A stretch of 64,000 nucleotides of DNA from the NCBI GenBank assembly GCA_964480705.1, contig CAYZPC010000005.1, positions 1 to 64,000 on the forward strand, written 5' to 3'. This document shows positions 1-7,749 of this stretch, piece after piece; within the stretch, counting starts at the first letter, position 1; each line of letters begins with the position of its first letter. Both the position numbers and the translations under genes were made by a program. The notes under the pieces are model-generated. The model saw nothing but the letters and a program-made list of their open reading frames with translations, was not told where the DNA came from and did no database searches. Source of the stretch: VGJJ01 sp964480705 (GTDB lineage Archaea; Iainarchaeota; Iainarchaeia; Iainarchaeales; VGJJ01).

Positions 1-36
1 ACGGTGGCGGCGCGGGTTCGATTCCCGCAGCGGGCG
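1..36 (+). tRNA. tRNA, 3' part only (window starts inside it)
   Basis: Bases 12-28 form a T arm: stem gcggg, loop ttcgatt, stem cccgc. Bases 29-35 (agcgggc) would be the 3' acceptor strand and base 36 (g) the discriminator; CCA is not encoded. The anticodon lies outside the window. A G discriminator and the G-rich stretch before the T stem, which could be the end of a long variable arm, would suit tRNA-Ser, but this is only a suggestion. Confidence 0.75.
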
Positions 37-119
37 CTCCTATTTCACTACTTTTTCAAACCCCTTAATACGGAGTTTGACGTTTACTACACTATTACTG
101 CCCCTCGGAGGATGAGACT

Positions 120-509
120 ATGCATGGATACACGGGAAACATCGAACGATTAACCCTCGATAATGAGGCTTTTCGTAAAGTATTATTCACGGGAAAAAAA
201 CTTCAACTCGTGGTCATGACACTCCTTCCAAATGAGGAAATCGGCTTGGAAACGCACGCAAATACGGACCAGTTTTTCCGCGTGGAGCAGGGAGAAGCAA
301 TTATTGTCATGAATGGGGTGGAACACCGCGTGCCTAAAGAACATGTGGCAGTGGTGCCCGCGGGAACGAAGCATAATGTGATTAACCGCTCCAAAACCGA
401 AACAGTGAAATTGTACACCATTTACACGCCCCCCGAACATGCGGATGGAACCATCCATTTAACCAAAAAAGATGCCGTGGAAGCGGAGAAACACCACCAT
501 CATTCATGA
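120..509 (+). CDS. Small single-domain cupin protein
   Basis: A 129-residue protein that is essentially one cupin beta-barrel. Motif 1 is around residues 42-58 (GLETHANTDQFFRVEQGE, with H46 and Q51 as probable metal ligands); motif 2 is PAGTKH at 80-85 followed by NVIN, giving H85. The C-terminal TIYTPPEH...DGTIHLTK segment is typical of a widespread stand-alone cupin family that binds a divalent metal; no reaction is assigned to it. The chain ends in a natural run of four histidines. A strong Shine-Dalgarno GGAGG at 105-109 precedes the ATG. It is convergent with the ABC-F gene, 41 nt away. The cupin fold is near certain; substrate unknown. Confidence 0.88.
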   Translation: MHGYTGNIERLTLDNEAFRKVLFTGKKLQLVVMTLLPNEEIGLETHANTDQFFRVEQGEAIIVMNGVEHRVPKEHVAVVPAGTKHNVINRSKTETVKLYTIYTPPEHADGTIHLTKKDAVEAEKHHHHS

Positions 510-550
510 ACACGCCAACGCGCACACACTTTAGGAAAAGCGTGCGGGAA

Positions 551-2122
551 TTAGAAATTAGTCGTGTTCACAATGCGTTTGTTTTCCACTTTCACCACGC
601 GGTGAGCAACCTTATGAATGAAATAACGGTCGTGGGAAACGGCGAGGATGGTTCCATCGTAGTTTAGAAATGCATTTTCAATAATTTCGCGCGCATCAAT
701 GTCCAAATGATTCGTGGGTTCGTCGAGGAGGAGGAAGTTTGGTTTGTTGAGGAGGACTTTCAGCAAATTCATGCGCATTTTTTCTCCCATTGACAAAGAG
801 GAAATAGACCGCTCCACATCCTCGGTGCTGCGAAATCCAATCATGGAAAGATTGGCGCGCGTCGCGGCTTTGTCTTTCAAAATTTCATAAATTTCCTCAT
901 ACAATGTTTTGTCCATGTTCAGATTTTTCAAATCCTGGTCCACGTATCCTATTGCAGCATCGGAAGAGAATTCAATTTCACCATCTAGTTTAGCAATTTT
1001 TCCTGCGATGGTCTTCAACAGCGTGGATTTTCCGCAGCCATTCTCTCCAATAATCACAAACCGCTGCTGCGCTCCAATCGCTAGATTCACGTGCTTCAAC
1101 AAGGGAGCATTTTCCTCATACCCGACTTCCAACTCCTTCGTTTCCATCACGTAAGGGGCTTTCATCGGCCGCGCGAAAAAATGCACGGAGAAATCACTCT
1201 TATCCATGTCTGGGCGCTCAATTTCATCCCGCTCATCGAGCATTTTTCTCCGATACTCGCTTTGTCGAACGTTTTTGGGAGCCGTGCCAATTTTGTTTAT
1301 TTTTTCAAGTTGTATGCGTCGATAGTTTTGCTCATTTTCATATGCCTTTTGCTGCGCATCAAACTGCTCCACGCGCGCACGCAAGTAAGTGTCATAATTT
1401 CCATTGTATTTTATTACGCGACCATTTTCAATTTTCAAAATCGTGTCTGCGATGCGGTTCAAAAAGTAACGATCGTGCGTAACCACGAGAACGGTTCCCT
1501 TGAACGTGCGCACATATTCTTCTAAAATATTCAAGCGAGAAAAATCCAAATGATTGGTGGGTTCATCGAGGAGCATCACGTCACAATTGGCACAAAAAAT
1601 TTTGGCGAGAGAAAGAATGGCCTTTTGCCCCGTACTCAACTCGGAAACTTTTTTGGAAAACAATTCTTCAGGGATTTTGAGTTTTTTCAACACATCTTTC
1701 ACGTTTGCCGCGTTGGCATTCTGCGTTTCCTGCGCGGCTTTGGCTTGAAGCAATGAATATTTTTCCGTGAGGGCGGTGAGCTTCTTCATGTCGTTGTACA
1801 CATCGGGGTTGGCCATCTGGGCTTCAATTTCTTCAATTTCCGTGGTGTATGCGGATTGGTTGAGACCTTTTTCCAACTCCTCCAAAAACGTCAAATCCTG
1901 GTTAACATCAATGTGCTGGGCAAAGTATCCAATGCGCGCGTTGCAGGAAATCTGACCATTGTAATCTACTTTTCCCACTATGGCTTTGAGAAGGGTGGAT
2001 TTTCCCACGCCATTCCGGCCAATGATCCCGACTTTAGCCCCATATGCAATGCCGAAGCTCTCATCGTGAAACAGGTCTTGTTTACCCATGCTAATCGAGA
2101 GGCCTTTGATGACAATATCCAT
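551..2122 (-). CDS. ABC-F family ATPase
   Basis: A 523-residue soluble protein with two ABC ATPase domains and no membrane segment. Domain 1: Walker A GRNGVGKS at 35-42, signature LSTGQ at 162-166, Walker B/D-loop LLDEPTNHLD ending at 193, switch His216. Domain 2: Walker A GENGCGKS at 359-366, signature LSMGE at 443-447, DEPTNHLD at 467-474. A charged helical linker lies between them (about 235-315), as in ABC-F proteins that act on ribosomes. It lacks the N-terminal Fe-S region of archaeal ABCE1. ABC-F proteins are mostly bacterial, so transfer from bacteria is possible. It is divergent from the next gene across 137 nt. Specific role (translation factor or antibiotic protection) cannot be told from sequence. 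Confidence 0.92.
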   Translation of the reverse strand: MDIVIKGLSISMGKQDLFHDESFGIAYGAKVGIIGRNGVGKSTLLKAIVGKVDYNGQISCNARIGYFAQHIDVNQDLTFLEELEKGLNQSAYTTEIEEIEAQMANPDVYNDMKKLTALTEKYSLLQAKAAQETQNANAANVKDVLKKLKIPEELFSKKVSELSTGQKAILSLAKIFCANCDVMLLDEPTNHLDFSRLNILEEYVRTFKGTVLVVTHDRYFLNRIADTILKIENGRVIKYNGNYDTYLRARVEQFDAQQKAYENEQNYRRIQLEKINKIGTAPKNVRQSEYRRKMLDERDEIERPDMDKSDFSVHFFARPMKAPYVMETKELEVGYEENAPLLKHVNLAIGAQQRFVIIGENGCGKSTLLKTIAGKIAKLDGEIEFSSDAAIGYVDQDLKNLNMDKTLYEEIYEILKDKAATRANLSMIGFRSTEDVERSISSLSMGEKMRMNLLKVLLNKPNFLLLDEPTNHLDIDAREIIENAFLNYDGTILAVSHDRYFIHKVAHRVVKVENKRIVNTTNF

Positions 2123-2259
2123 ACCCTATCTTTCCATTGCATTTTGCGGTGTTATACGTGAAACGGGGGCGTTACCTTCTTTAAGAAATAGGCAGGGTTG
2201 CCGTTTCGCAGAGGAAAAAGGGATACAGATTAAAGGGCGTGCGGGTTGGAGTGTAGTGT

Positions 2260-2733
2260 ATGGCTGCTTTTAACACGTGGAAAATCTGGCACGTGCTCCG
2301 CCAACCCGCTAATGCAGCGCTGGCCATTCTTCTAATGGCAGGGATTCTCCTCGTGTACGTGTATTCGCAAGTCTTAGGAAACCTCCAAAACGTGGACGTG
2401 TGGGTGGGAAACCTCGTGTGGCCGCGCGCCGCACTCTTGGGGGGATTTGTCCTCTTATTCGGTGTCACGATGACGTATCAAATTGACCTCTGGAGGGGGC
2501 CGCGCACGTGTTCGGTTCAGAAACAAGCCAAAGGAACAGGCGCGAGCGGTCTCTCCACCATTGGAATTTTTCTCGTGGCCCAATGCCCCGCGTGCGCTAG
2601 TTTAGGAGCGCTATTCCTTCCCATTAGCGTGGTGTCTTTTTTTGGACAATATGCGGAATGGTTGAACGCGGTGAGCATCATTCTCATGCTCTTCACCCTG
2701 CATTACTTGGGCGCGTTTGAACGCGCTAAATAA
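2260..2733 (+). CDS. Small membrane protein with an intramembrane CPAC motif
   Basis: A 157-residue protein with about four hydrophobic segments (roughly 19-37, 52-68, 98-125 and 133-150). The third contains QCPACASLGALFLP, a CxxC pair at the membrane, resembling small membrane proteins linked to thiol or metal chemistry, but I do not recognise the family. A Shine-Dalgarno-like GGAGTG lies just upstream of the ATG. It is followed after 9 nt by the acetyltransferase, so the two are probably cotranscribed. Redox or metal handling is only an inference from the CPAC pair. Confidence 0.7.
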   Translation: MAAFNTWKIWHVLRQPANAALAILLMAGILLVYVYSQVLGNLQNVDVWVGNLVWPRAALLGGFVLLFGVTMTYQIDLWRGPRTCSVQKQAKGTGASGLSTIGIFLVAQCPACASLGALFLPISVVSFFGQYAEWLNAVSIILMLFTLHYLGAFERAK

Positions 2734-2742
2734 AATAGGGGA

Positions 2743-3381
2743 ATGCTCTCTCGCTCATTCATGCTGAAAGACAATGGACTATCCTACCGCTGGATTTGGC
2801 CGGACAAAATTCGCTCCATGCCTGTGGCGGAGCGCCAAACTCTCATTCAGGGGTTGAATGATTTTGCTTCGCGCATGCTGAAAAACCACCCGGACTTATT
2901 TCCCTTTGCCATGCGGGCGTGGGCGAGTCATGCTTTTGTGGATGCGGTGCTGCGCGAAAACCTTTCTCCTTTTGTGGTGTGCCTCTCCAGTGGAAAAGTA
3001 GTGGGTGCGGTGAAATACAACATTACGAATGTGAAAAAACAATGGGTGGGAGAAGTGGGATTGGAAATCGTCGACCCTGCATTTCAACGAAAAGGAATCG
3101 CCACGGGACTCGTGCACCGGCTCATTGCGTTTTCTCGGAAAAATAATATTCTAACCATCCACGTGCAAGCCAAAACAGATGCCAACAAATTACGTTATTT
3201 GAAATGGCATCTGAAAGGAGGAAAACCCTATTTTGTGGATGGAAAAAAACGCTTAACGCTGGATTCGATTTTTTTTGGAAATATGGGGGGAGGGTACAAC
3301 GTGAAAATTAACGTGACTCCCACGCAGCACACCAAAAACCTGCGTCTGCGCTCTAAACGAGGAAAGGGAAAAAAGGGCTGA
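2743..3381 (+). CDS. GNAT-family N-acetyltransferase
   Basis: A 212-residue protein. The GNAT core spans about 75-165: strand ...SSGKVVGAVKYNI, then strand EVGLEIVDP and the acetyl-CoA-binding motif A FQRKGIATGL (114-123), then a helix and strand HVQAKTDANKLRYL. The N-terminal ~60 residues and the very basic C-terminal tail (ending RSKRGKGKKG) lie outside the core. The acceptor substrate is unknown. Either ATG 2743 or the in-frame ATG 2761 could be the start. It follows the CPAC membrane protein by 9 nt. Its stop codon overlaps the TATA box of the next gene. Confidence 0.8.
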   Translation: MLSRSFMLKDNGLSYRWIWPDKIRSMPVAERQTLIQGLNDFASRMLKNHPDLFPFAMRAWASHAFVDAVLRENLSPFVVCLSSGKVVGAVKYNITNVKKQWVGEVGLEIVDPAFQRKGIATGLVHRLIAFSRKNNILTIHVQAKTDANKLRYLKWHLKGGKPYFVDGKKRLTLDSIFFGNMGGGYNVKINVTPTQHTKNLRLRSKRGKGKKG

Positions 3382-3389
3382 TATATAAA
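3381..3389 (+). promoter_or_regulatory. TATA box for the hairpin leader and Cys-rich membrane peptide
   Basis: The sequence atatataaa overlaps the stop codon of the GNAT gene. Transcription would begin near 3411-3415, leaving a leader of about 100 nt before the ATG at 3515, long for this genome, where several starts are leaderless. Confidence 0.6.
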
Positions 3390-3435
3390 CCCGGGAATTT
3401 TTCTCCGTTTATGCAGGAAGGGTTTTGATGACCAA

Positions 3436-3498
3436 GTAAAACCATCAGGTTTTACGGGGCACGCAAACCGAGGGTTTGCTCGACCTTTTCTCAAAAGG
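3436..3498 (+). promoter_or_regulatory. Structured 5' leader: three consecutive hairpins
   Basis: Three perfect stems follow each other: 3436-3443/3448-3455 (8 bp, loop atca), 3463-3469/3473-3479 (7 bp, loop gag) and 3484-3489/3493-3498 (6 bp, loop ctc). A further ggtttt at 3421-3426 can pair with aaaacc at 3438-3443 in place of the first stem, so alternative folds exist. The third hairpin ends 4 nt before the Shine-Dalgarno GGAGG at 3502-3506. This fits an RNA that controls ribosome access, or a small stable RNA upstream of the gene. Confidence 0.5.
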
Positions 3499-3514
3499 TT
3501 CGGAGGAAAAAAAT

Positions 3515-3781
3515 ATGAAAGGAATGAAAATGTCAACAAAAGCAATGGAATGTTCATGCGACTGGGGCGGAGGCGTCTTGTCGGTGATTATGATTGCATT
3601 AGGAATTTGGTTCCTCGCTGGAGGATTCGCGACTCAACTTAATATCACAGGAAGAAATTTTGACTGGATGGTCGCCGCGTGGTATGTGATTGGTGTTGCA
3701 TTAGTCATGTATGGAAAAATGTGGGGCTACAAGTCCTGCGGCGGATGCGGAGTGCACGGAGAAATGTGCTGCACGCATTAA
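3515..3781 (+). CDS. Cys-rich two-TM membrane peptide, 88 aa
   Basis: I place the start at ATG 3515 because GGAGG at 3502-3506 lies at correct spacing; a longer frame from 3476 would begin inside the hairpins. The protein has a short N-terminal part with C-S-C, two hydrophobic segments (about 18-36 and 49-67) and a cysteine-rich tail, YKSCGGCGVHGEMCCTH, with five cysteines and two histidines that could bind metal. The layout resembles short two-helix membrane proteins common in archaea, with no known function. A long leader of hairpins precedes it and a hairpin plus T-run terminator follows, so it is a single-gene unit. Confidence 0.72.
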   Translation: MKGMKMSTKAMECSCDWGGGVLSVIMIALGIWFLAGGFATQLNITGRNFDWMVAAWYVIGVALVMYGKMWGYKSCGGCGVHGEMCCTH

Positions 3782-3791
3782 TTATTTTTTG

Positions 3792-3820
3792 AAAACAACC
3801 TCCACGTGAGGTTGTTTTTT
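3792..3820 (+). terminator. Hairpin and T-run terminator
   Basis: An 11-bp perfect stem (3792-3802 with 3808-3818, loop cacgt) runs directly into a T-tract, with another T-run at 3823-3831. It lies 11 nt after the stop codon of the Cys-rich peptide. It looks like a bacterial intrinsic terminator; T-tracts alone can terminate archaeal RNA polymerase. Confidence 0.75.
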
Positions 3821-3890
3821 CTCTTTTTTTTCGATGCCATTTTTATAGTACTTTCTACGTAAACGTTCAGGAAAAATTTTAGGTGAAAAA

Positions 3891-4418
3891 ATGGGGCTCC
3901 TAGTACCATCCGGAACGCATCCGCAGCGGAAGCATCCTAAGTATGTGCGCTTAGAACCCGAGCCCTGGACGCATACTCTGCCTAAGAAGCATCCTTTTCA
4001 TTTGTTGCGAAATCCAATTTCTCTTCCGGATAAGTTTGCATGGGATGATTTAGCCCAACAAATTGTGGGAGCGCTCGTGCTCGCTGCACCGCTAGCGGTA
4101 ACGGAAGAAGTGTGGCACCTTTCCGCTCAACTGGATTTTTGGAGAATTGGAACCATTGTCCTGCTTACGTTGCTATTCAACATCCTCCTCATGTATTATG
4201 CCAAATACCAGGTCGTGGAGCAAGAACGCATTCTTGGAATAATCCCCACCCGCTTATTCTCCCAGATGGTGGTGTCCTACTCTGCTGCGGGAATCATGCT
4301 GACCATTTTGGGTGTGATAGGGTATGAAGTTGTAGGATGGGAACCCACGCTCAAACTCATTGTGTTTGTGGGCTTATTTTCTAATATTGGCGCAGGGGCC
4401 GCGGATTTGCTCAAATAA
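3891..4418 (+). CDS. DUF2391-like integral membrane protein
   Basis: A 175-residue protein with a hydrophilic, proline- and histidine-rich N-terminus (1-55) and about four membrane segments (59-78, 84-104, 127-147, 153-172). The segment DLAQQIVGALVLAAPLAVTEEVW at about 53-75 resembles the conserved start of the DUF2391 family of archaeal and bacterial membrane proteins, whose function is unknown. A Shine-Dalgarno AGGTGA precedes the ATG and a TATA-like tttatagta lies at about 3842-3850. The next gene has its own TATA box. Confidence 0.62.
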   Translation: MGLLVPSGTHPQRKHPKYVRLEPEPWTHTLPKKHPFHLLRNPISLPDKFAWDDLAQQIVGALVLAAPLAVTEEVWHLSAQLDFWRIGTIVLLTLLFNILLMYYAKYQVVEQERILGIIPTRLFSQMVVSYSAAGIMLTILGVIGYEVVGWEPTLKLIVFVGLFSNIGAGAADLLK

Positions 4419-4427
4419 TCCCGAGAA

Positions 4428-4435
4428 AATATAAA
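4428..4435 (+). promoter_or_regulatory. TATA box of a leaderless surface-protein gene
   Basis: aatataaa is centred about 26 nt upstream of the ATG at 4458, the distance at which archaeal transcription starts. The mRNA is therefore probably leaderless; no Shine-Dalgarno is present. Confidence 0.6.
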
Positions 4436-4457
4436 GGGCGGGATTATTCTCCCTGCC

Positions 4458-5489
4458 ATGAAGACCCATTCCCCCGTCTCGACGCGAAACCACCCGCATG
4501 CATGGAGCGCGTGGCTCGTGGCCTTGCTCATGGCAGCCGCCATCCTTGGAATATACTTCGGATCGATTTCCCCAACCGGAAGGGTGACTGCACTTTTTCA
4601 AGCTGATGAAGCCGATCTCCAGAACACGGTCACGCTGCTCACACCCTCAAGTGGAGTGACAATTCGTCCGGAAGAAGCCATCACATTCACTGCACGAAAT
4701 GGATTGAATTCGGGAACATACATCATGAAACTCTACATTAGTCAAGATGGTTCCCCCGGAGAAGAAGATGAACTTGTGGATGAAAAAACCGTGCGATGGA
4801 CACAAACCTACACGTTCACCCACGTTCCCGCCCCCGCGTGGGAAGATGGCGTGTATTATTGGATAATTACCTCTCAAGACGTGGATGGAGGAATTGTTTC
4901 CTCGAGCGTGAACACATATGAGGTGCGCTCCCCCCTTCCTGCGAGCCTGGACACGGAAGCCGAGTATGAGTCAACATGTACGGGTGGCGCGGGTGGGCAT
5001 GCCTCTGACACGCTGGGAGAAAAAACATTCATTGGTTTTTCAGTTGAAAAAAATGACACTATCTCCTTGCGCTACAACAAGACAAATGTGCATGGAATTG
5101 AACGCATTGTCGTGCGTTCTCTAAGTGATTTGCGCGCCAATGCATTTGTTATCCACCAAGAGTTTGAAAACGCTCCAAACTATACGCTCCCGCCCATCTC
5201 GGACGTGTATAAGACGATTCACATTCAGCAAACATTCCCGTGGGGAGAAAATGCCTACTATTCTACGGTGTTTTTTCGCGTGCCCAAGCAATGGTTGCAC
5301 GACACGGGAAGAAGTTTTCACGAGGTTCACATTGAAACATTCTCCGAAGGAAAATGGTCGCCCATTCCAACATTTATGGAGCACGAAGAAGAGGAGTATT
5401 ACGTCTTTCAATCCACTCTCGAAGGGATGCCTCCCTTTGCAATTGGAGCATGCCCCTACACGCGTGAAGGGAGATTGGTGCGCGGGTAA
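4458..5489 (+). CDS. Surface protein: N-terminal anchor, Ig-like region, PGF-pre-PGF domain
   Basis: A 343-residue protein with one transmembrane helix at about 17-36 and the rest predicted outside. Residues 55-155 look like an Ig/fibronectin-like domain (TVTLLTPSSGV...ITFTARNG...WTQTYTFTHVPAPAW). Residues ~195-333 match the pattern of the archaeal PGF-pre-PGF domain: a strand-rich start, VFFRVPKQWL, then KWSPIPTFMEHEEE-YYVFQSTLEGMPPFAIGA. In other archaea this domain sits upstream of a PGF-CTERM sorting tail cut by an archaeosortase. Here the chain stops 10 residues after the domain with no tail, so it is probably held by the N-terminal helix. An archaeosortase is encoded 9 kb away. Confidence 0.72.
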   Translation: MKTHSPVSTRNHPHAWSAWLVALLMAAAILGIYFGSISPTGRVTALFQADEADLQNTVTLLTPSSGVTIRPEEAITFTARNGLNSGTYIMKLYISQDGSPGEEDELVDEKTVRWTQTYTFTHVPAPAWEDGVYYWIITSQDVDGGIVSSSVNTYEVRSPLPASLDTEAEYESTCTGGAGGHASDTLGEKTFIGFSVEKNDTISLRYNKTNVHGIERIVVRSLSDLRANAFVIHQEFENAPNYTLPPISDVYKTIHIQQTFPWGENAYYSTVFFRVPKQWLHDTGRSFHEVHIETFSEGKWSPIPTFMEHEEEEYYVFQSTLEGMPPFAIGACPYTREGRLVRG

Positions 5490-5517
5490 TTTAGCGAAGT
5501 GTCGCAATATACTTTTT

Positions 5518-6549
5518 TTAGATTACGAATTTTCCTTCATCAAAAACAAGGGTGTTGGCAATCCACATGCGCTTAATCGAAGGATAAATATCCACGTGAT
5601 ATCTCTGATTAAGCTCTTTCTGCGATTTGAATTTTTTCAAATACGCGCCGTGCTTCATTCCTAATGAGAGGTGCAGCCCGGCCACGCGCTCAAAAGCGGT
5701 TGCTTCCGTGAGAATATTCTTTTGCGAGAGCGCGCGATTCAACCCTAACCCAAATTCTCGAATGGGAACTTTACCATCCGCGTTTTCGAGTTTTAACATC
5801 TCCATGAGCGGAACAAAATCTTCCGGAAAATCTCCCCCAACTACACAACCGTTTTCAATGCGAATGCGAAAGGGCTGCTCTGCGAAAACCATTTTGTGGT
5901 CCTCTCCGGGGTAGGCGTACACGTCCACTTCCCCATTCATCGCGTCTAATTTGATGGGTTCGGAAAAAATTTCTCCAATGGGAAAATATCCCCCGCGCTG
6001 CTCCGTGGCAATGTCCCCCGTGTTTAACACCGGCTTCTCCATGCGCGAATCAATCGTTAGAACGCACCCGCTCTCACACTCTACTTTGATGTGCTCACTC
6101 TTCAACAAAAGTTCTTTCAACGCATGCGCGGCCGGAGAAACAAATGCATAATCATATTTCAGCGAGCGAATGTAGGTTGGAATTTGATTTTCGAGATTGT
6201 GGGATAAGCGAACATGCTCCACGACTTTCAACCCGTGATCAAATAACTCTAATCTCCACCGATACACGGAGACACGAAAGCTCATGGATTGAATCATCAC
6301 CACCAAATCATCTTTTTGGAGTGTTTTGGCCAACGCTTCCACGTCTTCCATTTTATGCGCATTAAAATTCACAAACTGCTTCAACGCATGGCTGGCGAGG
6401 GCTTCGCGATACCCTTCCACCAATGTTTTGGCGAGGAGCGTGTCCTCATCATAAATCACCATGACCGTCTGTTGAGACGTAATCTTCATGGTTTTGAACA
6501 CAATGTCCGAGACATTTTGGACGAGTTCAGCGTGTAAAGGGGTTGCCAT
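5518..6549 (-). CDS. M29-type aminopeptidase-like metalloprotein
   Basis: A 343-residue protein resembling archaeal leucyl aminopeptidases of family M29. The signature GGYFPIGEIFSEP at 186-198 corresponds to the family's NxPxGEVFTxP and supplies E193. Other likely metal ligands are E265 (REFGLG), H293 (GLHLSLG), H318 and D320 (YHVDIY). The usual DEK before the G-x-x-H motif is replaced by FER, so it is a divergent member and may act on a different substrate. It is expected to be cytoplasmic and to trim peptides. It is the last gene of the minus-strand block, convergent with the PGF-pre-PGF gene 28 nt away. Confidence 0.72.
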   Translation of the reverse strand: MATPLHAELVQNVSDIVFKTMKITSQQTVMVIYDEDTLLAKTLVEGYREALASHALKQFVNFNAHKMEDVEALAKTLQKDDLVVMIQSMSFRVSVYRWRLELFDHGLKVVEHVRLSHNLENQIPTYIRSLKYDYAFVSPAAHALKELLLKSEHIKVECESGCVLTIDSRMEKPVLNTGDIATEQRGGYFPIGEIFSEPIKLDAMNGEVDVYAYPGEDHKMVFAEQPFRIRIENGCVVGGDFPEDFVPLMEMLKLENADGKVPIREFGLGLNRALSQKNILTEATAFERVAGLHLSLGMKHGAYLKKFKSQKELNQRYHVDIYPSIKRMWIANTLVFDEGKFVI

Positions 6550-6599
6550 ACCCTAAAATGGGGGGAAATGTTCAAAAATGAGGGGCGAGGAATGCGGGG

Positions 6600-6767
6600 T
6601 TATTTCCCAATAATAGGGGTTTTGCTCCCCAAACTTTGCGCTTGGCGGAACATGGGCTTTACCACCGTAATGAGTAAGAGTGCGGCAATAATGAGGACGA
6701 GAATCATGTACAATGAATTAAACTCTCCCTGCGCGCGGGATTCTTTCCAAAGGGAAGGGCGAATCAT
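6600..6767 (-). CDS. Mini-pilin, 55 aa, class III-like signal peptide
   Basis: A very short gene, easily missed. The protein starts MIRPSLWKESRAQGEFNSL and continues into a hydrophobic stretch of about 16 residues (21-36), ending in a short polar tail. R-A then Q at 11-13 before the helix matches the archaeal class III prepilin pattern (R/K-G/A, cut, Q), but the glutamate sits at +3 rather than +5. It is immediately downstream of a larger pilin gene (45 nt gap) in the pilus locus, which supports it being real. It could be a minimal pilin subunit or an assembly cofactor. No Shine-Dalgarno is visible. Confidence 0.6.
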   Translation of the reverse strand: MIRPSLWKESRAQGEFNSLYMILVLIIAALLLITVVKPMFRQAQSLGSKTPIIGK

Positions 6768-6811
6768 ACTAGTACTGTTCGCGATTGGAACTTAATAAAT
6801 CCCCCTTCACT

Positions 6812-7351
6812 TTAGACGAAGCGAAGGGCGACCACACATGCCGTCTGACTCAAGCTCAATACGCTTTGGCACTTATCGGACTGCATCCATGTTGAATCAT
6901 CAATTCCATTGTTCTGCAAATCATTAGCTAATTCTGTTCCCGTGTCGCAAATCACGCTCAACTTGACGCGCAACTGGCCTGAACCCTGATACTGAACAAT
7001 GTCTCCCGATGCATTGGGGTTGGTGTCCACAAAATCACTATCTTGCTCATTAGCAAAATCTCCCATGGAGATACAAACCTGACTCGAGGTTAATACTCCG
7101 GAAGAAGTGGCAATGGCGCGAGAGTTAAGCGAATCTTCGCGTGTAAAAATAACGGCATTTGAACTCGTGCGCAACTCGGAAGGAGAGTTGACTTGGCTCT
7201 TGATTAAGTTCACTGCTTCAGCTTGCGGCTTGGTGGTTCCCGGTGTGGGGAGGCTTCCAATGATGTTTAACAATAGCACGAGAATGGCCAACGCCACCAC
7301 GGCTGCGATGAGTAATTGAAACGTTGAGAAAGCTTGACCACGATTATTCAT
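6812..7351 (-). CDS. Class III signal-peptide pilin A
   Basis: A 179-residue protein starting MNNRGQAFSTFQ, followed by a hydrophobic helix to about residue 31 and a 145-residue polar domain with four cysteines. The R-G/Q junction is the archaeal class III prepilin cleavage site; mature residue +5 is T, not the usual E. After cleavage the helix would pack in a filament core. An ATG at 7351 is used here, with GGTGATT (7358-7364) as ribosome site; a GTG at 7363 lies exactly 26 nt from the TATA box (7386-7393) and could be a leaderless start adding four residues. It is the third-to-last gene of the pilus block. Confidence 0.78.
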   Translation of the reverse strand: MNNRGQAFSTFQLLIAAVVALAILVLLLNIIGSLPTPGTTKPQAEAVNLIKSQVNSPSELRTSSNAVIFTREDSLNSRAIATSSGVLTSSQVCISMGDFANEQDSDFVDTNPNASGDIVQYQGSGQLRVKLSVICDTGTELANDLQNNGIDDSTWMQSDKCQSVLSLSQTACVVALRFV

Positions 7352-7385
7352 ATGCGGAATCACCGCACATTCGAGGTTTACCGGC

Positions 7386-7393
7386 TATAAAAA
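7386..7393 (-). promoter_or_regulatory. TATA box for pilin A
   Basis: On the minus strand the sequence reads tttttata, 26 nt before the GTG at 7363 and about 38 nt before the ATG at 7351. It gives the two downstream pilin genes a promoter separate from the rest of the block. Confidence 0.55.
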
Positions 7394-7409
7394 GGTTGCC
7401 GGGACGCGA

Positions 7410-7724
7410 CTATTTTCCCTTCCTCCGAAAGCCTACTCTTCGACGAGGAAGAGGGGTTTTTCGAATGAAAATTAAGCGTTCTTCAGGGGTGATGCCTTCG
7501 GCCACCTTCTTTTCGGCCTCCTGCAGGCGGTGCACCGCCCGCTTAACCGATGCGGGAGCGTGACCGCTGTTTTGATTCAGAAGAATAGCCACCTTTCGAA
7601 GGAGAATCAGCTTTTGGGAGGTGGGGGCCCAGCGACCAGACTCTATTGTTTCACGCGTGAATTGGTCCAATTGTTCAACAATTCGGCGAAATGCCATCTT
7701 GCGTTCATGAACAGGGTCTTTCAT
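7410..7724 (-). CDS. Small basic helical protein between two pilin genes
   Basis: A 104-residue, lysine- and arginine-rich, predicted all-helical soluble protein with no signal peptide or membrane segment; it ends in PRRRVGFRRKGK. I do not recognise it. The start is taken as ATG 7724, preceded by GAGTGATT, complementary to the 16S rRNA tail; a TTG at 7736 is the alternative. The start region carries the string gattggatgaaa, also found at pilin B and at the basic protein upstream of TadC. Its place between pilin genes suggests a cytoplasmic helper of pilus assembly, but that is guilt by association. Confidence 0.62.
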   Translation of the reverse strand: MKDPVHERKMAFRRIVEQLDQFTRETIESGRWAPTSQKLILLRKVAILLNQNSGHAPASVKRAVHRLQEAEKKVAEGITPEERLIFIRKTPLPRRRVGFRRKGK

Positions 7725-7749
7725 CCAATCACTCAAGCATTACATTATC

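Noticed and set aside
120..509. Engineered His tag on the cupin
   Set aside because: Only four histidines, preceded by natural family sequence; short His-rich ends occur naturally.
3424..3460. C/D box RNA suggested by tgatga near 3426
   Set aside because: The base before the box is not a purine and no CTGA D box follows at a suitable distance.
3476..3514. Extended start (ATG 3476) for the Cys-rich membrane peptide
   Set aside because: It would begin inside the second leader hairpin and has no ribosome site; GGAGG points to ATG 3515.
6568..6795. Plus-strand 75-residue frame
   Set aside because: It is the complement of the mini-pilin region, has no ribosome site and its protein looks random.
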